From Candidatus Bipolaricaulota bacterium (GTDB lineage: Bacteria > Bipolaricaulota > Bipolaricaulia > Bipolaricaulales > Bipolaricaulaceae): DNA of 19,717 nt. The notes below the pieces were generated by a model that saw only the letters and a list, made by a program, of their open reading frames with translations, ran no database searches and had not been told where the DNA came from. The position numbers and the translations under genes are program-made. Positions 1 through 7,381 of this stretch are shown piece after piece (the first letter of the stretch is position 1; every line of letters starts with the position of its first letter). The stretch lies in assembly GCA_027027485.1 (NCBI GenBank), contig JALVLL010000263.1, forward strand, positions 1 through 19,717, read 5' to 3'.

Positions 1-818
1 CCAGCAAGGGAGGAGGTGGACTGGATCAGCATGGCGATCTGGCCGGAGATAAAGGCCTGGTTAGCCGAGTACTCGGGGCCACCGTAGAGGAAGATCCCCT
101 CACGCGCCAACCGCGCCCAGGTGCCCAGTACCTTTACACCGAAATCTCCGTTGATGAGGACCTCCGTGGCCAAACCCTCGCGGCCGTTACCGTTGTTGGC
201 GTAAAGTTGATTGTGGTAAGCGAACATCTGCTCAAAGATCCAGCCCGGCCAACCAAAGGAGAGGACGTTCTTTACCACACCGCTTTCAAGGAGTTTCTTC
301 CCTATCTCCTCCAACTCGGCCCAGGTCGTTGGGGGCTTGTCCGGATCGAGGCCGGCCTTGGCGAAGAGATCTTTGTTGTAATAAAGCATGGCCGTGGAGG
401 AGTTGAAGGGCATGGACCACAATTTGCCGTTCACTGAATAGTATTTGATGATGGGAATGATGTATTTGCCCCAATCCCACTTTTCGCCGAACATCTCGGG
501 CAGTTTGTAAACGGGGATAATGGCGCCGGAGTCGATCATAGTCTGGGTACCGACTTCATAGACCTGCACCAAATTTGGCGGATTACCGGCACGGTAAGCG
601 GCGATGAATTTTGTAAGGGTCTCCGCGTAGCGGCCCGTATAAACCGCCTTCACTTCGATATCGGGGTGAGCAGCGTTGAATTCCTTAACGATCTGCTCCA
701 CCACGGGCAGCCGAGCACCGCTCATGGCATGCCACCAAGTGATGGTTACCTTGGCGGAAGCCACAAACCCCAAAGCCAATACCATACCCACGACCAATGT
801 GCTTTTGAGATAACGCAT
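1..818 (-). CDS. ugpB: UgpB-like extracellular solute-binding protein (C-terminus cut by window edge)
   Basis: This is the binding protein of an ABC importer, probably for G3P or glycerophosphodiesters. The frame stays open from the ATG at 818 to the window edge, so 272 codons are visible and the C-terminal third is missing. Residues 1-22 form a signal peptide ending in ASA. Three motifs match Escherichia coli UgpB: TWWHAMSG near residue 27, QVYEVGT with Glu88, and PFNSSTAMLYYNK around 137-149. A strong SD (AGGAGGT) lies 6 bases before the ATG. The gene follows glpQ by 46 bases and is the last visible gene of the operon. It is a third UgpB paralogue; its permeases, if any, lie outside the window. 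The exact ligand is inferred. Confidence 0.9.
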   Translation of the reverse strand, partial: MRYLKSTLVVGMVLALGFVASAKVTITWWHAMSGARLPVVEQIVKEFNAAHPDIEVKAVYTGRYAETLTKFIAAYRAGNPPNLVQVYEVGTQTMIDSGAIIPVYKLPEMFGEKWDWGKYIIPIIKYYSVNGKLWSMPFNSSTAMLYYNKDLFAKAGLDPDKPPTTWAELEEIGKKLLESGVVKNVLSFGWPGWIFEQMFAYHNQLYANNGNGREGLATEVLINGDFGVKVLGTWARLAREGIFLYGGPEYSANQAFISGQIAMLIQSTSSLA

Positions 819-864
819 TCACAGCACCTCCTCTTTTGATTTTTGGGAAATATTCCCCCGATTA

Positions 865-1851
865 TCACCTCCCTCCTCTGGGATATATCTTTTCGCTTTG
901 CAGCACCCGTACGGCGATGTCGGGGAAATCGGTGAAGACGCCGTCCACCCTGTAGACGAAGAAGAAGGTCTCGAGCTCCTCCTCGAGGGACCCGTACTTC
1001 CGCGGCAGAGAGTCGGCGCGGAAGGTGTAGGGATGGACCACGAGCCCGAGCTCGTGGGCCCACGCGACATACTCGGGGTTTTTCTCGATGATGGACTTGT
1101 TGGGACCGATACCGTCGGCATACTCGGAGATCTCCGCAAGGCCTTCCTGCTTCCACATGCGCCAGTAAGAGGGGCTCGCGCTCACAAGCTGTATCAGGGG
1201 AAGCTCAGTGTGGAACTCCTCCCGCAGCCGCTTCAGCGTCTCGGCCTCGAAGCACTGGATGAAGATCACGGCGTCCGGACCGTGGTAGCCGTACCGATCC
1301 AAAACTTCCATCAGGGCGGCGGCGATGTCGTAACCCTGTCGCTTATGCCAATCCGGTTTTTTCAGCTCGGGGTAAATCCCTACGTTTCGGTCCGTGGATT
1401 TATTGAGCCCCTGGATGAGCTCGATCATCTCGGCGAAGGTAGGTACCTCGAAGCGGGATTTTCCTACCGGGAACCGGTTCGGGAAGTATGGCCTCCCGTC
1501 GCGGCGGCAGCGCTCGTGCACCGAGAGTTTCTTTATCTCCTCCAAGGTGAAGTCGATGGCATACCAGTGACCGTCGGGGCGCCGGCGGTCGGGAAAGACT
1601 TCCTCCACGTCCGTCGTGTACTCGAGGTAGATATCGTGGAGGCATATCAACACCCCGTCCTTGGTCATCACCAGATCCGGTTCGATGTAGTTCGCCCCCA
1701 GGGCATAGGCGAAGGCGTACGATTCCAGGGTGTGCTCCGGCAGGTACCCGACCGCCCCGCGGTGCCCGATCACGATTTTCTCTTCCCCAAAGAGAGGGAA
1801 AGACACAAGGACGATGCCCAACGTAAAAATGACCATGAACCCGGTTTTCAT
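865..1851 (-). CDS. glpQ: Secreted glycerophosphodiester phosphodiesterase, GlpQ type
   Basis: This enzyme hydrolyses glycerophosphodiesters to G3P plus an alcohol outside the cytoplasm. The 328-residue protein has a signal peptide (about residues 1-22) and then resembles E. coli GlpQ throughout: HRGAVGYLPEHTLES at 30-44, EPDLVMTKDG at 57-66, LHD at 71-73, a VFPDRRRPDGHWYAIDFTL stretch, GIYPELKKP, and VDGVFTDFPD near the end. The His30-Arg31 pair, the Glu57/Asp59 metal ligands and His72 are all present, so it should be active. Its ATG overlaps the stop of the beta-helix gene (ATGA), and a GAGGGAGG SD precedes it. It is the only one of the three phosphodiesterases here that is exported and the only one keeping the canonical HRG. 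It sits directly before a ugpB, which fits production of G3P for uptake. Confidence 0.95.
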   Translation of the reverse strand: MKTGFMVIFTLGIVLVSFPLFGEEKIVIGHRGAVGYLPEHTLESYAFAYALGANYIEPDLVMTKDGVLICLHDIYLEYTTDVEEVFPDRRRPDGHWYAIDFTLEEIKKLSVHERCRRDGRPYFPNRFPVGKSRFEVPTFAEMIELIQGLNKSTDRNVGIYPELKKPDWHKRQGYDIAAALMEVLDRYGYHGPDAVIFIQCFEAETLKRLREEFHTELPLIQLVSASPSYWRMWKQEGLAEISEYADGIGPNKSIIEKNPEYVAWAHELGLVVHPYTFRADSLPRKYGSLEEELETFFFVYRVDGVFTDFPDIAVRVLQSEKIYPRGGR

Positions 1852-2801
1852 GAAGCGCCTCCCTCGTCTTCAAGCCAAGCGGGCGGGGCGGCAAGGGGAT
1901 AGCGGTCCTCACATCCCAGGGGGATTTCCATCAGCATATCGCCTATCCCGTCACTTCCGGGGCGGTCTTGTCGCGGACCCGAGAAAAGGTCCGGCAACGC
2001 CCTTCCCCACCAGTTGCCCCCGGCGGGATAGCCGCTGTCCCAATGGTTTCCCGGTCCGTCGCAGGCAGCCGGGCGCACGCAATCCAAGAAGACATTATGG
2101 TAAACCACATTCCCGGCGGAGGTGTGCACCAAGGACACCCCCAGCGAGCACCCCGAGAGCAGGTTTTCGGAGACCACACAATCGAACGAATCCCAGAGAA
2201 ACAAGCCCTGCTCGGCCCCCTCGATTCGATTCCCCGCCAACCGATCCCGGTGACAGCTGTCCAGGTATATCGCCGTCATCCCCCCGTGGAACCGGTTCCC
2301 CTTGATAAGGGAATCGTGACAACGCCACAGAAAGACCCCCTCTTTCTTGACTTGATCGAATTCGTTGGCCTCGATGGGCAACCGGGATGACTCGCTCCCG
2401 TCTATGCCCCGGCGGGTAGCGGTGAAGGTGCAGGTACGCACGATCGTTCCCGGGGACCGATAGATGAAGACGCCGGTCCCCAGATTGGAAAAAGAGCAGC
2501 CCTCTACCCTGACCCCCTGGGCCCCGGAGAGGAGGATTCCGGTGCCCCGCGCCCGGCCGGTTATACGACAGTCACGGATCACGACGTTCGCGGAGACATC
2601 GCGAATCGTTATCCCCGATCCACTTCCCGCGTCGATCTCCCATCCCGAGATGACGAAGGGGTCCTCCGGTGTCCCCTTCCCGCCTATCACCCCGTTTTCC
2701 GGGGTGAACTCATCGATGGAACCGATGACGATGGGATCATGAGGAGCAGCTATACAATTCCCCACCAACGCCAAGCCCAGAACCGCATACAAGAGCCTCA
2801 T
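1848..2801 (-). CDS. Secreted right-handed beta-helix (NosD/PbH1-like) protein
   Basis: This is a predicted exported protein of 317 residues. An upstream in-frame ATG at 2942 exists, but the start at 2801 is preferred: it gives a clean signal peptide (MRLLYAVLGLALVGNCIAA), has a GGAGGG SD, and forms an ATGA overlap with the DHH gene. After an N-terminal stretch ending DPFVISGW come repeated short beta-strand units of the PbH1 type (GTGILLSGAQGVRVEGC, GTGVFIYRS, GVFLWRCHDSLIKGNRF, GLFLWDSFDCVVSENLL). It ends with a GNHWDSGYPAGGNWW block typical of NosD/CASH-fold surface proteins. Such folds often bind or process carbohydrates or carry structural roles; no catalytic residues can be assigned. 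The stop overlaps the glpQ start, so translation is probably coupled. Its role in the locus is unknown. Confidence 0.85.
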   Translation of the reverse strand: MRLLYAVLGLALVGNCIAAPHDPIVIGSIDEFTPENGVIGGKGTPEDPFVISGWEIDAGSGSGITIRDVSANVVIRDCRITGRARGTGILLSGAQGVRVEGCSFSNLGTGVFIYRSPGTIVRTCTFTATRRGIDGSESSRLPIEANEFDQVKKEGVFLWRCHDSLIKGNRFHGGMTAIYLDSCHRDRLAGNRIEGAEQGLFLWDSFDCVVSENLLSGCSLGVSLVHTSAGNVVYHNVFLDCVRPAACDGPGNHWDSGYPAGGNWWGRALPDLFSGPRQDRPGSDGIGDMLMEIPLGCEDRYPLAAPPAWLEDEGGAS

Positions 2802-4015
2802 CCGAGGTATCCCTCCACCAGATCGTCCATGGCCGCCACGAGCTCCCCTTCCTTGCCCCTGGGGATCAGGGAGGCGGCGGCGTAGTCGTGGCAAGCGTCG
2901 ATGGAGCCCCCCACGCGCTTGGCCGCCTCGGGCAAAAGCCACGCCAAGCCCGGCATCTCCTTCCGTACGATCCTCTCTTCCAGGGGACTTGGAACGCGCA
3001 TGGAGATCTTCACCAGATCCCAGTCGAACGTCCCCAGCCCGGGGATCTCGGAGGGCATGTTCTGGAAGCCGGCGATGTACTTGTCGGGGTCCACGAAGTC
3101 CATGTCGCGGATCTCCATGCAGAACTCGCCCACGATCTTTACACCCATGGGGGCGAACCTATCGCCCACCGAGAACCATTGGATGTATCGGGTTTTCTTG
3201 AGCTCCCCTTTGCGGAGCCTCTCGATCATAAGCCCGAACCGCTCCCTCTTCAGGGCCTCGAGCTCCCCGAGTTTTTCGTGGTATTCGCCGGAAGGGCCCT
3301 CGAGTACCGCACGGATCGCCACATCGGGCCCTCCCATGGCGTAGCCCGCCGCCCCCAGGGTGGTGAGGGACTTCGCGAACGGTTTCAGGTCCAGGGCTTC
3401 CCCGAACTTGGTGAGGCGATAGGCCTCGCGGCCGTCCGCTTCCGTGACCTCCACATCGCCGCGGGAAACCGCCTCTTCCAAGGCCTCTCTGTTCTCGCCC
3501 ACCAATTTCCCTCCCCGCTCGTGGGAGTCGCCGATCGCCCCGATCACCCCCAAGTACGCCAGATCCCGGTTCCCGGGATCAAGGACCTGGGCGGCGATCC
3601 AGGCCGCGGTGGCCGCGGAGATATCCCGCTCGCCCGAGAGCCCGAAGAGCTCGGTGGAGAGGTTGAAGACCGCGGGATCGTCGGCCTCCTCGGCCAAATG
3701 GTGGTCCACGATGACGATAAGGGACCTTCCCCGGTTGACCTCGGCGATCATGGGAGCAGCCCGGGCACCGAGATCAACGTATACGATCGGTGTCCCGGCG
3801 TGGAGGTCATGGAGCCTCGCGTTTATGGGGGGATGCACGCGCTCCAAGGGGATCTTGGTCACCTCGAACCCGGCGCGGGAGAGGGCCGTGTAGAGGACCG
3901 CCGCCGAGGAGAGCCCGTCGGCGTCGTTGTGATGGACGAGAACGACCCTCTTTCCCCTGTTCTTTAGCTCCGCGAACGCATCCCTAAGCGCCGCGATATA
4001 TTCGGCCTTTCCCAT
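2798..4015 (-). CDS. DHH-family phosphoesterase resembling archaeal RecJ/GAN nucleases
   Basis: This 405-residue protein belongs to the DHH phosphoesterase superfamily, metal-dependent enzymes that include RecJ exonucleases and nano-RNases. Motifs are visible in order: HNDADG at 29-34, DLG at 81-83, VDHH at 103-106, and a GNRDLAYLGVIGAIGD block ending at Asp163. The last block and the short C-terminal domain resemble archaeal RecJ-like GAN proteins more than bacterial RecJ. The C-terminal DHHA1 glycine motif is degenerate: GGSIDACHDYAAASLIP replaces the usual GGH-x-x-AAG pattern. There is no signal peptide. The ATG has a GGAGGGGTGAG SD inside the end of the HAD gene, with one base between the two genes. 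Its 3' end overlaps the beta-helix gene start (ATGA). The substrate is unknown; a nuclease or a phosphodiester hydrolase would both fit the family. Confidence 0.88.
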   Translation of the reverse strand: MGKAEYIAALRDAFAELKNRGKRVVLVHHNDADGLSSAAVLYTALSRAGFEVTKIPLERVHPPINARLHDLHAGTPIVYVDLGARAAPMIAEVNRGRSLIVIVDHHLAEEADDPAVFNLSTELFGLSGERDISAATAAWIAAQVLDPGNRDLAYLGVIGAIGDSHERGGKLVGENREALEEAVSRGDVEVTEADGREAYRLTKFGEALDLKPFAKSLTTLGAAGYAMGGPDVAIRAVLEGPSGEYHEKLGELEALKRERFGLMIERLRKGELKKTRYIQWFSVGDRFAPMGVKIVGEFCMEIRDMDFVDPDKYIAGFQNMPSEIPGLGTFDWDLVKISMRVPSPLEERIVRKEMPGLAWLLPEAAKRVGGSIDACHDYAAASLIPRGKEGELVAAMDDLVEGYLG

Positions 4016-4016
4016 C

Positions 4017-4886
4017 TCACCCCTCCGCCTTCAGCATCTCGATCACGGAATCGAAGACGTAATCGGGCTCGATCCCCAACGATCTCAGCTTCTCCTCGGT
4101 CATCGCCCCGGAGCGGACGAACACGGTGGTCATCCCCATCCTCTTTCCGGCGAGCATGTCGGTGTCCATGTCGCCCACGAAGGCGCACTCCCCTGCAGGA
4201 AGCCCAAGCCTCGCCAGGGCGATTTCAACGATGTGCGTGGAGGGCTTCCCGATGATGGCGTCGGGCCCGCGATCAAGCATGTAGGAGAGGGCCCCGATCA
4301 CCGCCCCGGTCCCGGGGATCACACCGTCTTTCGCGGGAAAGATCTTGTCGGGATTGGTGGCGATGAACTTGGCCCCGGCATGGTATAGGGCCCGGAGGGC
4401 ACCGGTGATGCGATGGGCGTTGTCCTCCCGGATCCTCCCCGTCCCGTCGAAGGCCGAGCCCACCACCACGTACTCGGCCGCAAACGGATCCTCCACGAGC
4501 TCAAGCCCCGCGAGCTCGAGCTCCCTCCGCAGGCCCGGCGCCCCCACCATGTAGACCTTGGCCCTCGGCCTCTCCCGGGCTACATACTGGGCGGTGGCAT
4601 AGGTGGCGAGGACGAGGTCGTCCTCGATCACCGGGATCCCGAGCCTTTGGAACTTGGCGAGGTAATCCTGCCGGGACTTGGTGGAGTTGTTGGAGAGGAA
4701 CACAACCCTCTTTCCGCCGCGCCGCAGCCTCTCGATGGCCTCCGGGGCTCGGGGGATGGGATCCTCCCCGCGACAGAGGACCCCATCCACGTCGAAGATG
4801 AAGCCCTTGCAGCGCACCACGGGATGGTTCGGGTCCCTTTCCCTCAAGGCATCCAGTGCCCCGTCATCCGGGTAGTAGAGTGCCAC
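4017..4886 (-). CDS. HAD-superfamily phosphatase, NagD / phosphoglycolate-phosphatase type
   Basis: This is a cytoplasmic HAD phosphatase of 289 residues. All four motifs are present: DVDG with the nucleophile Asp32 and acid Asp34, SNNS at 65-68, Lys214 in IGKPS, and GDMDTD at 238-243. The architecture is that of the NagD/p-nitrophenylphosphatase family with a C2-type cap. That family includes mammalian G3P phosphatase and mycobacterial Rv1692, which dephosphorylates G3P. Because the gene lies directly after a GDPD gene in a glycerophosphodiester uptake operon, G3P phosphatase activity is the most attractive inference, but other small phosphate esters are possible. The start is a GTG, supported by a GGAGGTGA SD. 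The first 22 codons overlap the 3' end of the GDPD gene, which points to translational coupling. Confidence 0.9.
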   Translation of the reverse strand: MALYYPDDGALDALRERDPNHPVVRCKGFIFDVDGVLCRGEDPIPRAPEAIERLRRGGKRVVFLSNNSTKSRQDYLAKFQRLGIPVIEDDLVLATYATAQYVARERPRAKVYMVGAPGLRRELELAGLELVEDPFAAEYVVVGSAFDGTGRIREDNAHRITGALRALYHAGAKFIATNPDKIFPAKDGVIPGTGAVIGALSYMLDRGPDAIIGKPSTHIVEIALARLGLPAGECAFVGDMDTDMLAGKRMGMTTVFVRSGAMTEEKLRSLGIEPDYVFDSVIEMLKAEG

Positions 4887-5586
4887 CTCTCACCTCCGCC
4901 TTCTTCTTCCTTCCCAAGAACACGAGGAGCTCTCCGGGCTCGTCGGTCACGATCCCGTCAACGCCCATCTCGAGGAAGATCTCCCAGAGGTCCCGTCGGT
5001 CCACGATCCAGGGGTAGACCTCGATCCCGCGGCGGTGGGCCTCCGTCACCAGGCGCGGTGTGGTCTGGGCCCAGTGGGGAAGGAGGACGCTCGGCCCCAG
5101 GCGATCCACTTCCTCCCATAGGTTCAGCCACTCACCGGCGCAGATCATCCCCACCCTCACTTCCGGGGAGAGCTCCTTGAGCCTGAGGAGGGAGAGGTGA
5201 TCGAAGGAGATGAGGGTCACCCAGGAAAGGGCCCTTTTGGCCTCCAAAAGCTTGAGGAGTTCCTCCTCGATCCAGGAGTAGCTCGCCTCGGCGTGTCTGG
5301 TCCTCTTCAGCTCGACCAGAAGCCCCACCTTTCCCGCGACGAGATCCAGGGCCCCCTCCAAGTATAAAAGGCCCCGGTGTTCCCGGCGGAGCTCCTCGAT
5401 CTCCTCGGGAGTAAGGAACATGGTCCAGTCGTTGCGCCGGCCGAGCCGCTCCAGGAAGATATCGTGGAACACCAAAAACTTCCGGCCGCGGGTGGCCCAG
5501 ACATCGATCTCGACGAGGTCTACCCCGAGGTGGAGGGCCATCTCGATCTCCTCTTTGCTGTTAGCCTGGTGGGCGATGACCTTCAT
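4864..5586 (-). CDS. ugpQ: Cytoplasmic GDPD-family phosphodiesterase with altered active site (HQ in place of HR)
   Basis: This 240-residue protein has the TIM-barrel phosphodiesterase fold of the GDPD family and no signal peptide, so it should act on imported glycerophosphodiesters. The reading frame extends upstream, but the true start is the ATG at 5586: it begins MKVIAHQAN, overlaps the permease stop as ATGA and has a GAGGAGAA SD. Visible active-site residues are His6, metal ligands Glu26 and Asp28 (EIDV), His41 (FHD) and Glu92 (VELK). The Arg that normally follows the first His is Gln7, and the usual GA-x-x-x-x-PENT stretch is replaced by ANSKEEIEMA. The position after ugpE mirrors UgpQ in the E. 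coli ugp operon. Altered substrate preference or reduced activity is possible; loss of all activity seems unlikely because the metal ligands and both His remain. Confidence 0.87.
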   Translation of the reverse strand: MKVIAHQANSKEEIEMALHLGVDLVEIDVWATRGRKFLVFHDIFLERLGRRNDWTMFLTPEEIEELRREHRGLLYLEGALDLVAGKVGLLVELKRTRHAEASYSWIEEELLKLLEAKRALSWVTLISFDHLSLLRLKELSPEVRVGMICAGEWLNLWEEVDRLGPSVLLPHWAQTTPRLVTEAHRRGIEVYPWIVDRRDLWEIFLEMGVDGIVTDEPGELLVFLGRKKKAEVRGGTLLPG

Positions 5587-6440
5587 TTCTCCTCGGCGAG
5601 GGCGAACCCCCGCATGAACTGCTCCTGCAGGAGCATGAAGATGATCAACGGGGGGAGCATCGTGATCACCGTTCCCGCCATGGCCACGCCCCAGTTCACC
5701 ATCCCTTGAGGCCCGGCGCCGGTGAGCATCTTGAGGCCGATCTGGATCATCTGCTTCTTGTTGGAGGAGATGATGATCAGAGGCCAGAGGTACTGGTTCC
5801 AGATGTACACGAACTCGATCACGGCGAGGGCGCCGATGGTGTTCATGGACATGGGGACGAGTATCTGCCACAAGAAACGCATTGGCCCCACTCCGTCGAC
5901 ACGGGCGGCGTCCACCAGGGATGTGGGGAACGACATGAAATGCTGCCTGAAGAGGAAAGTCCCCGTGGCTGAAGCGAGGAAGGGGACCGTCAGAGCCCAG
6001 AAGGTGTTTCCCCAGTGGAGCCTCCGCATGAGATCGAATAGGGGGACGATCCGCACCGGGACCGGCATCATCAGCGTGACCAGGATGAAGACGAAGATCA
6101 GCCCCTTGAAGGGGAAATTGAAGTACACGAGGGCCAAGGCGGCGAAAAGGGAAAGGAGGGTCTTCCCCAACATCACGGTCCCCGCCACGACGAACGTGTT
6201 GAGCATCAGGCGCCCGAGACTGTAGTCACGCCAGGCGACCCCGTAGTTCTCCGGTGCGGCTGGCCCGATGTTGAACTTCGGCGGGTACGAGAAGACTTGG
6301 GCCGTGGTCTGGGTGCTCTTTATTATGGCGAAAAGCACGGGGGAGGAAATGAGGAGGGCGATGAGGATCAAGGAGGCGTGGGTGAGGAAGAGTCCCGCAC
6401 GTTTGCGATACCAATAGATTGATTTACGTTTAAGCGCCAT
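5583..6440 (-). CDS. ugpE: ABC transporter permease, UgpE-like (first set)
   Basis: This inner-membrane permease of 285 residues pairs with UgpA to import G3P or glycerophosphodiesters. It resembles E. coli UgpE over its full length. Clear blocks are VTLMMPVPVRIVP at about 121-133, FLASATGTFLFRQHF at 154-168, the EAA-type coupling loop LVDAARVDGVGPMRFLW at 175-191, and IWNQYLWPLIII. About six hydrophobic helices are present. The ATG at 6440 has a GGAGGAGGG SD, and its first codons overlap the end of ugpA by 11 bases. The 3' end overlaps the GDPD start (ATGA). The ATPase that should dock at the EAA loop is not encoded in this window. Confidence 0.95.
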   Translation of the reverse strand: MALKRKSIYWYRKRAGLFLTHASLILIALLISSPVLFAIIKSTQTTAQVFSYPPKFNIGPAAPENYGVAWRDYSLGRLMLNTFVVAGTVMLGKTLLSLFAALALVYFNFPFKGLIFVFILVTLMMPVPVRIVPLFDLMRRLHWGNTFWALTVPFLASATGTFLFRQHFMSFPTSLVDAARVDGVGPMRFLWQILVPMSMNTIGALAVIEFVYIWNQYLWPLIIISSNKKQMIQIGLKMLTGAGPQGMVNWGVAMAGTVITMLPPLIIFMLLQEQFMRGFALAEEK

Positions 6441-7314
6441 AGTGTACCCTCCTCCCGGTAGTGCGGAACTGTATCAAGGTGAGGATCACCACCAACACGA
6501 AGAGTATCACCGATTGGGCCGCGGCCATCCCCCACCGATTGTGCTGGAACGCATCACGGTATAGGTTATAGATGAGGATATTGGTGGCGTTCACCGGTCC
6601 ACCTTTGGTCATCACGTCGATGAGGCCGAAGGCCCCGAAGAAGGCGTAGATCAGGTTCATGATGAAGAGGAAGAAGGTAGTCGGGGAAAGGAGAGGGAAG
6701 GTCACCTTCCAAAAGCACCTCCACGCCCCCGCGCCGTCGATGCGGGCCGCCTCGAGGATCTCCCCGGGCACGTTCTGGAGGCCGGCAAGGAAGAAAACGA
6801 TGTTGTAGCCGAGGTTTTTCCATACCGCGGCCATGATAACCCCGAACAAGGCCAGGTGGGGGTTGGTGAGCCAGTCCAGCCGTACGCCGAAGAGGCGGTC
6901 CACGAAATAGGTCAAGGCCCCAGAGGTGGGGTTGAAGAGGAAGAGCCAAATGGTGCCCGCTACGGCCGGCGAGAGGGCATAGGGCCAAATAAGCAGGAGA
7001 CGGTAGATCCTGGACCCCCTGATTTTGCGGTTGGCTAGAAGCGCTATCGCCATGGAAACCGAAAGCCCGATGAGCACCACTCCCAACGCGAAGATGAAAC
7101 TGACCACAAGGCTTTTGTGGTAATCGGGGGAAGTGAGGAGGCGGATGTAATTTTGGAACCCAACGTATATCCTCCTCAGCCCCATGAACCCGGCTCGGTA
7201 CAAGCTCCACTCGAAGCTCTGTGCCACAGGGTAGTAGAGGAAAAAGGCGCAGACGAGAAGGGTGGGGAGAAGCAAGAGAAGCGGCAACCACCGATTCGGG
7301 AATTTGCTCTGCAT
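6430..7314 (-). CDS. ugpA: ABC transporter permease, UgpA-like (first set)
   Basis: This 294-residue inner-membrane permease is the UgpA half of the importer. It begins with a basic segment and a hydrophobic helix (LPLLLLLPTLLVCAFFLYYP). Blocks shared with E. coli UgpA include the GSRIYRLLLIWPYALSPAVAG stretch beginning at 100, WLFLFNP at 123-129, the coupling loop EILEAARIDGAGAWRCFWKV at 185-204, INDV-like FGLIDVMTKGGPVNATN, and the C-terminal AAQSVILF...IQFR. The SD is a modest GGGAG before the ATG at 7314. A strong hairpin separates it from the upstream ugpB, so its expression is probably lower than that of the binding protein. It overlaps ugpE by 11 bases. Confidence 0.95.
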   Translation of the reverse strand: MQSKFPNRWLPLLLLLPTLLVCAFFLYYPVAQSFEWSLYRAGFMGLRRIYVGFQNYIRLLTSPDYHKSLVVSFIFALGVVLIGLSVSMAIALLANRKIRGSRIYRLLLIWPYALSPAVAGTIWLFLFNPTSGALTYFVDRLFGVRLDWLTNPHLALFGVIMAAVWKNLGYNIVFFLAGLQNVPGEILEAARIDGAGAWRCFWKVTFPLLSPTTFFLFIMNLIYAFFGAFGLIDVMTKGGPVNATNILIYNLYRDAFQHNRWGMAAAQSVILFVLVVILTLIQFRTTGRRVHYGA

Positions 7315-7342
7315 GGTGCTCCCGGCAAGCTAAGCCAAAGAA

Positions 7343-7368
7343 AGGGGGAGCCCGCTCGGGCTCCCCCT
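7343..7368 (-). terminator. Hairpin between ugpB and ugpA (attenuator or mRNA-processing element)
   Basis: Two perfectly complementary 12-base arms, 7343-7354 and 7357-7368 (AGGGGGAGCCCG and its complement), form a very stable GC hairpin 14 bases after the ugpB stop. On the minus strand it is followed by a mixed TTTCTTT rather than a clean U run. It therefore looks like a partial terminator or a 3' end stabiliser that keeps ugpB mRNA more abundant than the permease mRNA. The same arrangement occurs in the second ugp set at 13792-13822. Confidence 0.8.
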
Positions 7369-7381
7369 CTTTTCGACCCTA

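Noticed and set aside
845..857. GGGAA-ATA-TTCCC inverted repeat between glpQ and ugpB
   Set aside because: Five base pairs with a three-base loop and no U tract; too weak to call a terminator or operator.
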